DNA from: Marsupella aquatica
Lineage: Eukaryota > Marchantiophyta
Length of the DNA: 64,000 nt
Assembly (NCBI GenBank): GCA_973895155.1
Contig: OZ316891.1
Coordinates: 27,776,001-27,840,000 of the forward strand
Reading direction: 5' to 3'
Numbering within the stretch: the stretch's first letter is position 1; the number at the start of each line of letters is the position of its first letter. The notes under the pieces were generated by a model. It worked only from the letters and a program-made list of their open reading frames with translations, was not told the DNA's origin and ran no database searches. Made by a program: the position numbers and the translations under genes. Below, piece by piece: positions 34,758 to 45,495 of the stretch.

Positions 34758-36570
34758 CTGCAACAGCAGCAGAGCAGACAAGTCGCGCACCCTCGGGGCG
34801 CTTTCTTTCCTGACGCCAGCGAGTGCTCCCTGTTGTGGCTAGCGTTCTGCTGCTTCTGCTGCTCCTGCTGCTGCTCCTATTGCACCTGCGGTTGCTGCTT
34901 GAATCTACTTCTCTACACAAGCTTGATCCACCCTCTCTCATCCCCTCTCCCCTCCCCTCCAGTGTCACCACTGCTGCTGCTGCTGTACCAGTACTGCCTT
35001 CGACCACTGATCAATCACTCACTCAAACAATAAATCAATCAATCAATCCATCAACCCCACCCATCAGCTTCGTTTCTGCTTCGCCACACACAGCCTCGCT
35101 CTCCACAGGTACCATCAAGCCTTATCGTCATTGCAGCACTCATAACAATTCCACTCTCGCCATCACCAACACCATTATGGCCTCGTTCTTCCTGCAAGTG
35201 CTACTGCTGCTCCTGCTCCAGCTGCTTCGTCTTGTTCTTGCTCTCCTGCTGTTTCTCCTACCGAACATCTCCCTGAAGACCTCCGTCATGACAATCTCTC
35301 CCACCCATTTTCTACACACACTCTTTTACGGAACAAGCATTCCTCATCCATTCAATTTCTCCTCACCAGCTGCTCGTCCTCGTGTTCGTCTTCGTCTGCG
35401 CACCACGACCAGACACCTGAGGCTGAAAATGGGAGACAATGGGATGAGCAAGCGTGGGAGAAAAAAAAAGATGAAGGGAGAGAGCAGCGAGGACAGAAAG
35501 ATATGGAAGCGGGAAGGAGGGAGTGAGACAGAGCAGCGTGCAGCAAACCGAAGCAAACCAAAGCAAAGCAAAAGAGTGCCCAATGCCAGCGCGCGCTTTC
35601 AGCTTCAACAGCTCTCTGGTAGTGTACACATAACACACAAGACAAAACACGACGAGAAGACGACAGAAGCCGGAGCGACCGGGAGACGAACGGAATGGGA
35701 CGCGACGCTGTGCAAATGTAGAGGAATTGAACTAGTAATGGCAGAGGCGCCTATGCGGGGGAGGGAGCCTGAACATTATAATGGGAAGAAGCCGGGCCTC
35801 CAATCGAACCCACAAATAGCACGGCAGACGACCAAAATGCAGGGGACGAGAGGAGAGGAGAGGAGAGGAGAGGAGAGGAGAGGAGAGGAGAGGAGCGGGC
35901 GGGATGATGGAGAGCTGGAGAGGCGGCCAGGTGGACAGAAGAAGCAATGGAAGATGCGACAACAATGGAAGCACCCTGCCGAAACGAAACAATGAACATC
36001 CGCCCGCACTGAGCGGGAGAGAAAGAAATCAAATCCCCCCTCCCCCCACCCTCCCAGAAACAGGCGAGGCGACGAGTGGAATGCAAAAAGGCAACACCAA
36101 CAGCAACAAAATGGAATGGAATCGGATGCGTTTCCTGGAAACTAAACGAACCTTAAAAAACGGAACAGGACCGCTTGTCTTCCCAAAAGAGGATCAACCC
36201 GATTCAACCGGGGCCGACGACCAGCATACCCAAAAACCCCTGCTCCGGATAGATGAGCGGGCAGGCAAGCAAGCAAGCAGGCAGGCACGCAGACACACGC
36301 AACAGCAAAGCTATCAATCTACTGTACATGATTGGAGTCTGCCATGACTTGCTTTCTCGCTCCCTGTAGCTTCTCCGAAACGCCCCCCATGCCCCACCTC
36401 CCTACGCGACGAGCAAAGCAAGCTACAGCACGAAGCTCGCTGAGCCCGCTGAGAGCATCCACAACGAGACAGAATGATTTCGACCCCTCATGTGCGAGAA
36501 ATCCGAGACCTGAGAGACAGAATCGGAGGCACTGTCGTGACGTCGCCCCGAGCTCAGAATCATCATAATC
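34758..36570 (-). promoter_or_regulatory. First intron, leader and promoter region of the CaaX-tail gene (inferred)
   Basis: On the minus strand this is rich in CT, GCTCC and CAG-like runs, as expected of an intron end, leader and promoter. The unplaced first exon should be here. A 390-codon plus-strand frame (34823-35995) is open through it but is low complexity (poly-Leu, then Lys/Arg/Glu-rich) and antisense, so I do not call it a gene. Confidence 0.3.
35848..35893. repeat. (GGAGA)n microsatellite
   Basis: About nine uninterrupted copies of the pentamer GAGGA/GGAGA, ending at GAGCGGGC. It lies in purine-rich DNA upstream of the CaaX-tail gene. Confidence 0.9.
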
Positions 36571-36599
36571 ATGCGCCAGCGAGAAAAGAGTGAGAGAGA

Positions 36600-36760
36600 G
36601 AATCGCAAAAGGAGAAGAGGAACAGAGCACCACCAAACGGCGAAACAGAGCACAGAGAGCCGCAAAAGGAGAAGAGGAACAGAGCAGAGAGAGAGCCGCA
36701 AAGGAGAAGAGGAACAGAGCACCACCAAAAAGGCGAAACAGAGCATCCTCTATCCAATCA
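36600..36760. repeat. Purine-rich tandem repeats
   Basis: Three copies of CGCAAAAGGAGAAGAGGAAC (one with a deleted A) start near 36604, 36661 and 36703. The first and third continue into CACCACCAAA and GGCGAAACAGAGC, so the array has a composite structure. Frames in several phases stay open through it because of the repeat. Confidence 0.8.
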
Positions 36761-38029
36761 AAGCGAACAGAGCAAAATAAATTACTCCTCTCTCACGCAA
36801 AAAAAGGATGGGATGAAAAGACTCCGAAGGATCAGAGTGCAGAGCAGCTTATTTTTAGACGCAAAATTTCGCGAGATTCCAAGTCCCCCAAAAAAGTAAT
36901 GGCCACTTTAGACTAAAATTGGCTATTATTTGTATCTCATCATTAGCCATTTTCCCACCTAATGACAGACCCCATTTGCCAGAATGTTATGGTCATTTGT
37001 AAATCTGGGGAGATCTTGTGATCAAGAAACAATTCAGAAAAACCAGATAAGGAATACACCTACAGTAGCATCTTTGCCTTTAGAGGCTGACATGCGCCAT
37101 ATTGGTGAAAAAGCAAAAGTTAAAAAAATATGCTGAGACAGTTGGCAGGAGGAAGCTGATGAAGCGCATTTATCAATCACTCCAACTTCCACCAAGTCCC
37201 ATGAACCGCATCAATTCACCTCCATTGCACTTGTTCCATTATAAAATTCTCATCTACGTGAAGCCAAGTAGAGTGAAATGTGTCTAAGTGCACTAGTGCA
37301 CGCTCCCCAGGACAAGTAAAGGAAGCGAAGTAGAGTGAACCTTGTCTAATTGCACTTTCCCAGGAAGACACCACCAACCATCACTTATCCACTACGATAT
37401 ACGGGCACGGAACCATTTTTTGTATTTCTCCATGTTTGCACAATAGTGCATGGGAATCATTTATACATTCCTCAATTTGTTGTTGGATCACGCACATGGG
37501 ACTCCTCATGGTGAAAACCCTCATATTGCACATTTTAACTGGATAAGTCATTGCTTAGCCCTGATATTGCACATTTCAATTGAATAAATGCACTTATGAA
37601 TAAATGCTTCCCATATTGGAATAATTGATACATGCATGTGTACACTTATAGGAGGAAAGGAACTTCTCTATTTGTTATTTAGTGCCAATACTCTGTTGTG
37701 TAGCAAGGTTGACCTGCACTTATGTAAAGTGCATTTTTGTTACATTTATATAGAAAATCCTGAGTTCAGGAAGACACCACCAAACAACAATTATCCATGG
37801 AATACATACACTATACTATAAGTACACAGGACATCATTTTTGCATTTCTTCATGTGTGCATGGTTTGCATAATTGCATGAGAAACCACTTTCTCACTGTG
37901 CGGGCTACAGACATCATATTGCAGAACTATTTTATGTAATTATTTATTATATTTATCAATAGATACTTCTTATGAAACATTGTTATCAGTAATGAATGTA
38001 TGTGTATTTATTATTTAATGCCGGTATTT
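36761..38029. repeat. Intergenic DNA with a diverged direct duplication about 400 bp apart
   Basis: CAGGAAGACACCACCAA occurs at about 37362 and 37767. Each is followed by TTATCCA, an ATAC-rich stretch, CATTTTTGCATTTCTTCATG-like sequence and a TGCAT-rich segment. The shared module is about 90-110 bp. No gene was seen. Confidence 0.55.
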
Positions 38030-38555
38030 TATTGTCTAGTGACGGTCAACCCGCATTTATAACCGAAATTTATACACCTGCAGTTTTTAATACATCACAC
38101 AAAAAATCCGTATAATACAAGGACGCGACAGGATTCCTTACATTTACACAGAAAATCCTAGTAATATAAGGGGACGAAATGATTTTACTGCACTACCGAC
38201 ATTTATACAACTGCGGTCTTTAATACATCACACAAAAAATCCGTATAATATAAGGAGACGACATGATTCCTTACATTTATAACCAGCATCTAAACACACT
38301 GCATTTTTTAAATTTACACAGAAAATCTTAGTAATATAAGGGGACGACATGGTTTTCCTGCACTACCGACATTTATACACCTGCATTTTTTAATACATCA
38401 CACCAGAAATCCCTATGATATAAAGAGACGACATGGTTTCCTTACATTATAACCAGTATTAATAAAACTGCAGTTTTCACTACACATAAACAGTTTAAAA
38501 TCATAATAACGTAAGGGGACGACGTGGTTTGCCTGCGCACTACAGTAATTCACGG
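38030..38555. repeat. Complex tandem array with ordered sub-units
   Basis: Blocks ATTTATACACCTGCA (38068, 38201 variant, 38371), TTAATACATCACAC, AGAAAATCCTAGTAATATAA and GGGGACGACATGGTTT recur in the same order, with copy spacings of about 130-170 bp and internal sub-repeats. The copies differ by small insertions and substitutions. Confidence 0.85.
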
Positions 38556-38988
38556 AAATCACTTTATCCACGGTTCACTCTACAATAGGGGGAGAGACTG
38601 CATCAGACCAGAGCGACTGCGGGATGGACGGCAGAGCGACGCGGGGAGGCAGAGGCCTACGACGGCAGTGACAGGCCTACGACTATAACTCCACGACGGG
38701 CACAGTCCACTCGACAGCGTCTGACGGTAGCTTCAGGGCTGTGTGACAGTAGTAAGTTCGAGCGCCTCTGCAATGCATGCATGCGTCCATGCTCGGATGT
38801 CCATCCTGCCTGCATGGAGCGAGGGAGCGAGCCATGCATGCAGAGGATGATAGTGTCATCAAATCCGGGACGGTACAGAGCAGTACCGCCCCTACTGTGG
38901 GGGTTGCCAGGTCATCACACCTGACGTACGGTTTCACGTTTCATGTGGTTTCTCGTTTCCAGCGCATCATCATTCTAGTGCAAAGAAA

Positions 38989-39230
38989 GGTACTCGTAAT
39001 GACCAATTTCAGACAATTTTAATGTATACCTTTATCCTAGGGCAAGCAAGGTACTCGTAATGACCAATTTCAGACAATTTTAATCTATACCTTTTATCTT
39101 AGGGCAAGAGAGGTACTCGCAATGACCAATTTCAGACAATTTAAATCTATACCATTATTTTAAGGCAAGAACGGTACTCGTAATGGCCAATGGCAGACGA
39201 TTTTACCTATACCACAACATTATTTGCCCA
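38989..39230. repeat. Four tandem copies of a 61 bp unit
   Basis: GGTACTCGTAATGACCAATT-like starts are at 38989, 39050, 39112 and 39173, each continuing CAGACAATTTTAAT and CTATACC. The first copies are nearly identical and the last is the most diverged. Confidence 0.9.
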
Positions 39231-39850
39231 ATGCTTATGTGTTTATGGATATACTCTAAAACTCTGGGACAGTGGCTCAATAGACACCCTGGGAAACTGG
39301 GTACTTTAATAATGGCCCCAAAACTCTTCATACCAGAACCAAAATAGATCTAACGGTGCTCCTTGTGTACATCTTGTAGGACACTCGTCCTTTCCATTAT
39401 CTCCCATCCTCATAAACTTCTGACTTTGTCACTCAACGCTACCTAGCAGGTGCATGTGCCTAGCATAGGCGGATCCATTCCAATTAGTTTGGATAGATAA
39501 TATTTTCTATGCACTAGCAGAGTTTAGAAAGCATAACATTTCTGCTTCACAACACTTTTGCTCTACGATTATCTGTAATGCATAGGCCTTAAGCTAAGAG
39601 CATCTCTAACCTTTACTAGAAAGCCTTATTGGAACTGGGTGTGGACCAAACCCAGTGTGAAGTTACATTATAACGTGGAGGAAAATAATGCCCTAGTAAG
39701 GACTAGTAAGGATTGGGGCTGAGTTTCATTTGACCATGACTAATACTCACAGTAAGCTAGAGCAAGGGTGTTCACAAAGTAACTGGGTATTTACTCCTTA
39801 CAATTATTAAATCCAGTAACCTTTGGAGATGCTCTGATATCGTGTCATGA

Positions 39851-40050
39851 GCCCAATGCCCATACAATGCACAATTAGTGAGAGCAAGGATGGAGGGTGA
39901 GCACAGAAGATGTGTCAAGGAGTGTGCTCAAGGAGCTATTTCTGGCCAATCCAACATAGCACAATTGTTGAGAGCAAGGCATAAAGGGTGAGCACAGACA
40001 ATGAGGCACAAAGAGTGCTCAAGGATGTCTTTCTGGCCAACCCAACAATG
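39851..40050 (-). repeat. 90 bp tandem duplication next to a Helitron-end-like core
   Basis: Two copies start at GCACAATT (39869 and 39959) and share GAGAGCAAGG, GGGTGAGCACAGA and GTGCTCAAGGA. On the minus strand the array runs into GTGCATTGTATGGGCATTGG and GCT (39849-39872), resembling the termini of arrays 1-4. The CTAG end itself is not preserved. Confidence 0.5.
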
Positions 40051-40244
40051 AAAAAGTTTTTTTGAAAACTGGCCCGAATCTGCTTTTGTCCACATGACAA
40101 TTTGCAAACATTTGATCTGCCAAATATGCAAGATTGGATGGATACTATCCAGATTTAACTTGACGGCAAGTTTACGGCTTGCAGGGCACATAAAATTATC
40201 AAATGACGGCCCAAAAATGGGAAGTGTGACAGAGATTCTCTGAA

Positions 40245-40480
40245 ATTCCCCCGAACTCCCCCGGACTCCCCCGGTTGATCGAGCTGGTCCCCCGGTTCAG
40301 GGTTGCGGCTGGGCGGGGCCAGGGCCGGCTGCATAAAGGTCGAGTCGGGGCGGGAGGTGTGGGCTGGGCATGGGTTGGGGTGGGGTGGGGGCGGGGACTA
40401 TGTAGGCCTGGGTCGGGGCAGGGCTGGGGTTGTGCCTGGGTCGGAGGACCGGCGGTCAAGGTAGGCCGGGGGTGACATAG
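40245..40480 (+). other. G-rich segment with quadruplex-forming potential
   Basis: From about 40310 the plus strand has repeated GGGG, GGGC and TGGGG runs at short spacing (for example GGGTTGGGGTGGGGTGGGGG), which fits the pattern for G-quadruplex folding. Just before it are three CCCCCGGACT-like repeats. Frames through it are Pro/Gly-rich artefacts. It sits alone in AT-rich surroundings. Confidence 0.6.
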
Positions 40481-40559
40481 GGCTGGACCGGGCGACCAGG
40501 ATGACGGGGTCTAGACCCCCAATATGCCGGGCCAGGCCAAACCGGGAATACTATATTAT

Positions 40560-41290
40560 GTAGATGACAAACTAATAATGTCCCGTCCTAGCTAACCATC
40601 CATAGCATTCCTCTGCCACTCAGCCAATTATTACGGAACAGAAGGAAAAGCACAGGTATAAGGTATTCCTGCAGACCACCACGAGTCGATTCAAACAACT
40701 CGTAGTGGGCCGGTGGGGGCCCTTCTCCCGTGGTGGTAGGTCCTACCTAAGGTCCTACCTAAGAACGGTGCTGACTGCCCCTCCTGGTCTGACAAGTAAG
40801 CGGTACGAGCCCGGGGTACGAGTAACGTTTGGCGACTGTCCTCAATTCAATTCTTTTGTTTTTTCGAGATCATGATGCTTTGTTCATTTATTAAGATACG
40901 ATAAGCCTGATTTCGAGTTTTGCCCTGCTCGGAAAGGACCGGAAAATCCCCCATGTTTGCTTCGGACCGGCGAAGGAATTGGGTAAGGACTAAGCCACTA
41001 AGGACCTGTGCACCAACCTACTCGCCAGGACGGGTTACTGGTACGGTTCCCGATGACTCGTAGTCAGGGGCCCGTATGTCGTCGTGTCTACCTTCGATTA
41101 GTGGGGACTACTCCGGTCCCACACTCTAAATCTGGAGCTCCGGTACGGTTACTGGGGATTTTAAAATATCAGCCATGGTCCCGCCGGCCCCCGGGATAGG
41201 GTACGAGGGAAGTACGGTACCGTATTCCTTACGACGGTGCCGTAGGGGGCTGCCACGACGGCAGAAGAATGGCCGTCGCTTTGCTGAAAT
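40560..41290. other. GC-rich island without recognisable gene
   Basis: Positions 40660-41280 are rich in CGGTACG, CCCGG and GGTAC-like words. GGTCCTACCTAA is repeated at 40738 and 40750. It resembles the 17.0-17.4 kb island in composition. No frame has a recognisable domain. It may be decayed retroelement DNA. Confidence 0.35.
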
Positions 41291-42180
41291 TTAATGCGTG
41301 GCATCTTTTATGCTCGCGTATTTATTAGACGACTTGGATTTCATTGATTGACAGGCTTGAGGTTTTGATTCCAGAGTCCAGACAACTAATCTTACCTAAT
41401 CGCCGCTGCCCCCTAAACGAAACAAGGTTACAAAAGAAGTAATAAGCAAGCAGGCTGCCAAAGTGTCAAAGTTAGCTAATAATATTCTTATGAATAGATT
41501 GAACTATTTGGTCTCCCTAAAAACAGCAACTTACTAAAATAAGGAAAATACAGGTTACCGAAATTAGTCAATAAACATCTTAAGAACATTAAAAAGTATA
41601 AATTTTCCTCCCAAACCTAAACCTGTGGACCTGGCAATTTACTACAGTTATCTTGTTTGTCTAAACATGTCATTCTCGAACAGAGATACCAACCTGTTAG
41701 TGGGAACCTGGGTTCCCATGCCTCGAACTCAACTGAGGGGCAGATGAGAATAGGGTGACGGTGAATTTGTGCTGAGTAGCTTAAAAACTTTATTGAACAA
41801 ATACAAGGTCGGCAACCTTGTAGTTAAATATTGTATCACCCAAAATTGGCCTAATAAGTACAAATGTAAGGCATAGATGGACCCAGGGGTTTGCTATGAA
41901 ACAGTGATGGGTTTTTTAATTGGGTTTTGTGAAATATTTTAAATTCTTGTTTTAAAATTAAGGTTGTTTGAATTCAGTTTTGAGAACTATAAGAATCATA
42001 TGATTTTTAAATTTTTTTGAGAATATTTCAAGAATATTATATTAAGCTATGAGTAAAACTTTTCAAAATAACTTTATTTACTCAAGTTTATGGTGTTTAT
42101 TTCTCTAAAAATTTTGCGTATGATATGGGATACCCTTTGGATTAAGGCCTCTGAAGGGAGACCCAAACCAGGTCATATGT
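41291..42180. other. AT-rich intergenic stretch
   Basis: No gene or repeat recognised. Positions 41920-42120 are strongly AT-rich. Confidence 0.4.
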
Positions 42181-42500
42181 GTTGAACTAAGACGTCATTC
42201 GCAATGACAATACAACCATGACTCATTCCATGCACACGTAGTCGACACAATCTCTACGTGGTTCACCTCTTCTCCAAGGCTACGTCCACACAAACACTCA
42301 AGCTTTACTTCAAGAGTAAACAAACACACATGCTCTCCCTCTTCCTCAAGTTGCTCCGTTACAATGAGTAAGCATCACTCACCAGCGGCTTACACTGGCC
42401 CTGGTATATACAAGGTCACACACGACTAACCTAACCTCAGCTAAGACCCTAACTGTGGTTAGCCTAAGTGCTGTAACCTTTGAGTCACAAGACTAAGAAC
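42181..42500. mobile_element. Possible LTR-type retroelement fragment
   Basis: The stretch contains CTACGTGGTTCACC and CTCCAAGGCTACGTCCACA, wording I associate with terminal regions of some plant LTR retrotransposons. It is less AT-rich than its flanks, and then reverts abruptly to AT-rich DNA. No second repeat, primer-binding site or coding region was found, so it is at most a fragment or solo terminal repeat. Confidence 0.3.
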
Positions 42501-45436
42501 AATCCTTAACAATATGATCTTAAAATTAAGTGGGATGATAATAATTAGATGTGAAAAAGCTAACTTGGGGTAATTTTCTTAAATAATACATAAACAAAAG
42601 AAATCACATAGTGATAAATATCAAATATCCAGAGACAAAGTATGTATTATGCCCCCCAAAAAGTGATAATCTACTAAATCCCAGTTACAAATATTCCATA
42701 TGCCAAAAAAAGTGGCAATAAATACCGGTTACAAATATTCTGTAACTTGGTTTGTATTATAATCAAATTAATTGATGTACTAAATAGGGGTTGATTTAAC
42801 CACCAGTAGTTAATGGAGATGGGCAATAGCAAGACGAACCCCTTGGTTTATCTTATTAGCTTCGTATTGGGGCTTTTGCCCGAGGAATCATGTCTAGGTT
42901 GGATGGAACTTAAAGCCAGGATGGACTGGGAGGTTGTCCATGAAGCTCCCATGGATAAATGAAACTTGGATGGACTGGGCTAAAATATATAAATATGCAT
43001 GGATACTAATGTTTACTTTTCTGTCCATACAGACCACTGTCAATTACCAAGTATCAGTTCTGTCCAAAAAATTTCCCTGTCACTAACTCTGTCCTCACTC
43101 ATGTCTTAAAGATATTTTGTCGGAGGCCAAAGCACTTTAATTGAAGGCTTCGCTCCATTCCCCCAATAGAGTTCAATAAAAATATAAAGTATATTTAGGT
43201 CCTTCTATAAATACTTGATTTGGCCTCTATGGTTTATGAAACTTTGAATATGAGTGCTTCACATTTTACTCATAGTGCCTTAAGTTATTGGCTCAATGGT
43301 AAAATACTAAATGAACTTAATTTACTCAAAAATATTTTTTAATGTTTATAAGCCCCAATAAAAGGGAAGCAAGTAACACAGTGACTCATTAACCAAAGGA
43401 ACAATTCTCACCAAGGAGGCTATGGGGCAAATCTAATGCCCAAATAACCTCAATTTTTATAATGGATTCATATTTTTCTACACATTTTTTTAAAGATTGT
43501 AGGGCATTGACACTTTGCGGAATGACTATACTACTTTAAGAAATGTTTTTACATAATCTTGTATTTTATATAACAATGCTCTTGTTAACGAGATTGAAGA
43601 AAGTTTTTCATTGTGGAGGTAAAGAAAATTTTAATTTGCATAAGCAATTGCTGAATACTATTTTTGACAGACCATTGTTTTTATTGTAAATAATGTTTTG
43701 ACTATTGCTATAGTGCTACTTGAGATTTTTTGGGGGAGTATAGTTAATGAATCTTATTTTTAGAGAGCGTTGCTCTTGTTACAAGGAGCGCTTCGAGTAC
43801 CGCGGTGGAGATACGGAAGATTTTAAATGTGTGTTTTCATTTCATTGACATTCTCAATTTGACTTTGAAGTGAGCACATAATGTTCTTAGAGGGACAGAA
43901 ATGTAGGTAAATAATTAATGACAGAGTTTACCATCCATTTATAGTTGGGTTATCTCATAATTAGGTGTAAAATGGTCTCCCCTATCACAGTCCATGGGGA
44001 TAGATGAGGAGAATGTAGCAATCCATCCTGGCTTTTGTTTCCGGTTAGATACCTTTCATTTCTTGAAAAAAAATAGCTTTGTATTCAAATTTCACATATG
44101 GTATCTAAAAAAATTTAATAATCATATATTTATCGTGCAAACCCCTGATTCTTCCCACAGTCCAACACTTAACTGAATTGTGGGCAGACGTTGATCTTAG
44201 CGCCATTACTGACTTAAGTTTAAGTTTCCTTCACTTTACATTAATGGGCTGGATATTACGGCAAACGGTCAGGATCTGATATCCTAAGTAAACGCAGAAC
44301 GTACGCCATCGATCTGGAGTTGCTCGGACAGATTGCAGATAAGTATGGTCCTGTCATTATGCTCTACTTACGAGTGGACTCCAGTAGTTAATGTGTAGTT
44401 GGTGAGGCTGTACCTTACTACGGTTACTGTTGACTTTGATCCAATTATTATGCTCTCATCTTGGCCTTAGTGCACTTAATTGATGGCTCTTTAATTGATG
44501 GCTCTTTAATTGATGGCTCGGACCTCAAAGTCCGTATGGTTCTCATTTGGGACAAGGTACAATTTGCTTTTCATTTTTGGGAAACTACAGTAGTGTGCGT
44601 CAGGGTGATTTTTTGCCGCGAGTGAAATGTTGTATTAAGAAGGAGATGCTACCGGTAGGAATAAAATATATTCATTTTAGGATTGGCTAGGTGTGAGTGG
44701 CTAATGAAAGAAATAAAACCTACCGTACCTATTTTTTTGCCAAAAGTGATGAATGACTTTGAAGAGATAGAATCTAGAGAAATTGACACTAACAAAGTGC
44801 ATTTTGAGATGACTTGTGGTATGGGAACAACTGGATTTAGTTACTAGAGATTTGATTAAGGAGAGCGTTAGATCCGGCTCTACATTCTGCTTGGAGAGCT
44901 TCTTCTGCTTTGAGGGCTCCACTTTGCTCAAATGGTTGTTTAATCATGTATTCAACGTTTAGGACTTTGGGGACTCTACTGAGTTCTTTACAATTTCTAA
45001 ACCTACAAATGATTGAAGAAGACAAAATTTCGTTTTACCTGTTTTTGATTTGTTTTTTAAAAATAGTTATAGGTCATGCTTATAATCCCCCAAAACAATT
45101 TTAACAAAATTCCAACAAAGAACGAAACAACCGCATCTTCTGTTTCGTAGGAGTGAATGTAATTGGGTGCCATGCAAAATAATGATATTTGACGAAGAGG
45201 AGTTTCTTTGGGGCCCTTTCACCTCTTTTACTCCCCTTCATTGTGTTGCTTTGCTTTTGTGATTTGTCTCCTGGTTTGGAGTTTTGGCCCTTGGGCACTG
45301 TGATATATATATATTTTATGAAATCAAGCATTACTAAGCACTGACAACTGATATGCAATAGGGCAAGGAGAACTCAACTGAGGAAGACAATTTACAGTAG
45401 ATCCAAATGAGAAAGATGTGCCAAAAGAGTCTTTAG
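42501..45436. other. Intergenic stretch, nothing recognised
   Basis: AT-rich DNA with only short frames. The segment GGATGGACTGGG recurs near 42921 and 42972. No domain, transposon end or RNA gene was identified. Confidence 0.4.
44478..44520. repeat. Three tandem copies of a 15 bp unit
   Basis: AATTGATGGCTCTTT at 44478 and 44493, and a partial third copy at 44508 ending in CGG. Confidence 0.9.
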
Positions 45437-45495
45437 CCCCCCCCCCCCCCCCCCAAAAAAATAAAAAATAAAAAAATATATATATATATATATAC
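45437..45495. repeat. C18 homopolymer, A-rich tract and (TA)n
   Basis: Eighteen C at 45437-45454, then A runs with single T, then about ten TA dinucleotides ending near 45494. The exact C count could be affected by sequencing or assembly. Confidence 0.9.

Noticed and set aside
34823-35995. 390-codon plus-strand open frame
   Set aside because: Poly-Leu followed by Lys/Arg/Glu-rich low-complexity sequence, with no domain. It is antisense to the intron and leader of a supported minus-strand gene and contains a (GGAGA)n microsatellite.
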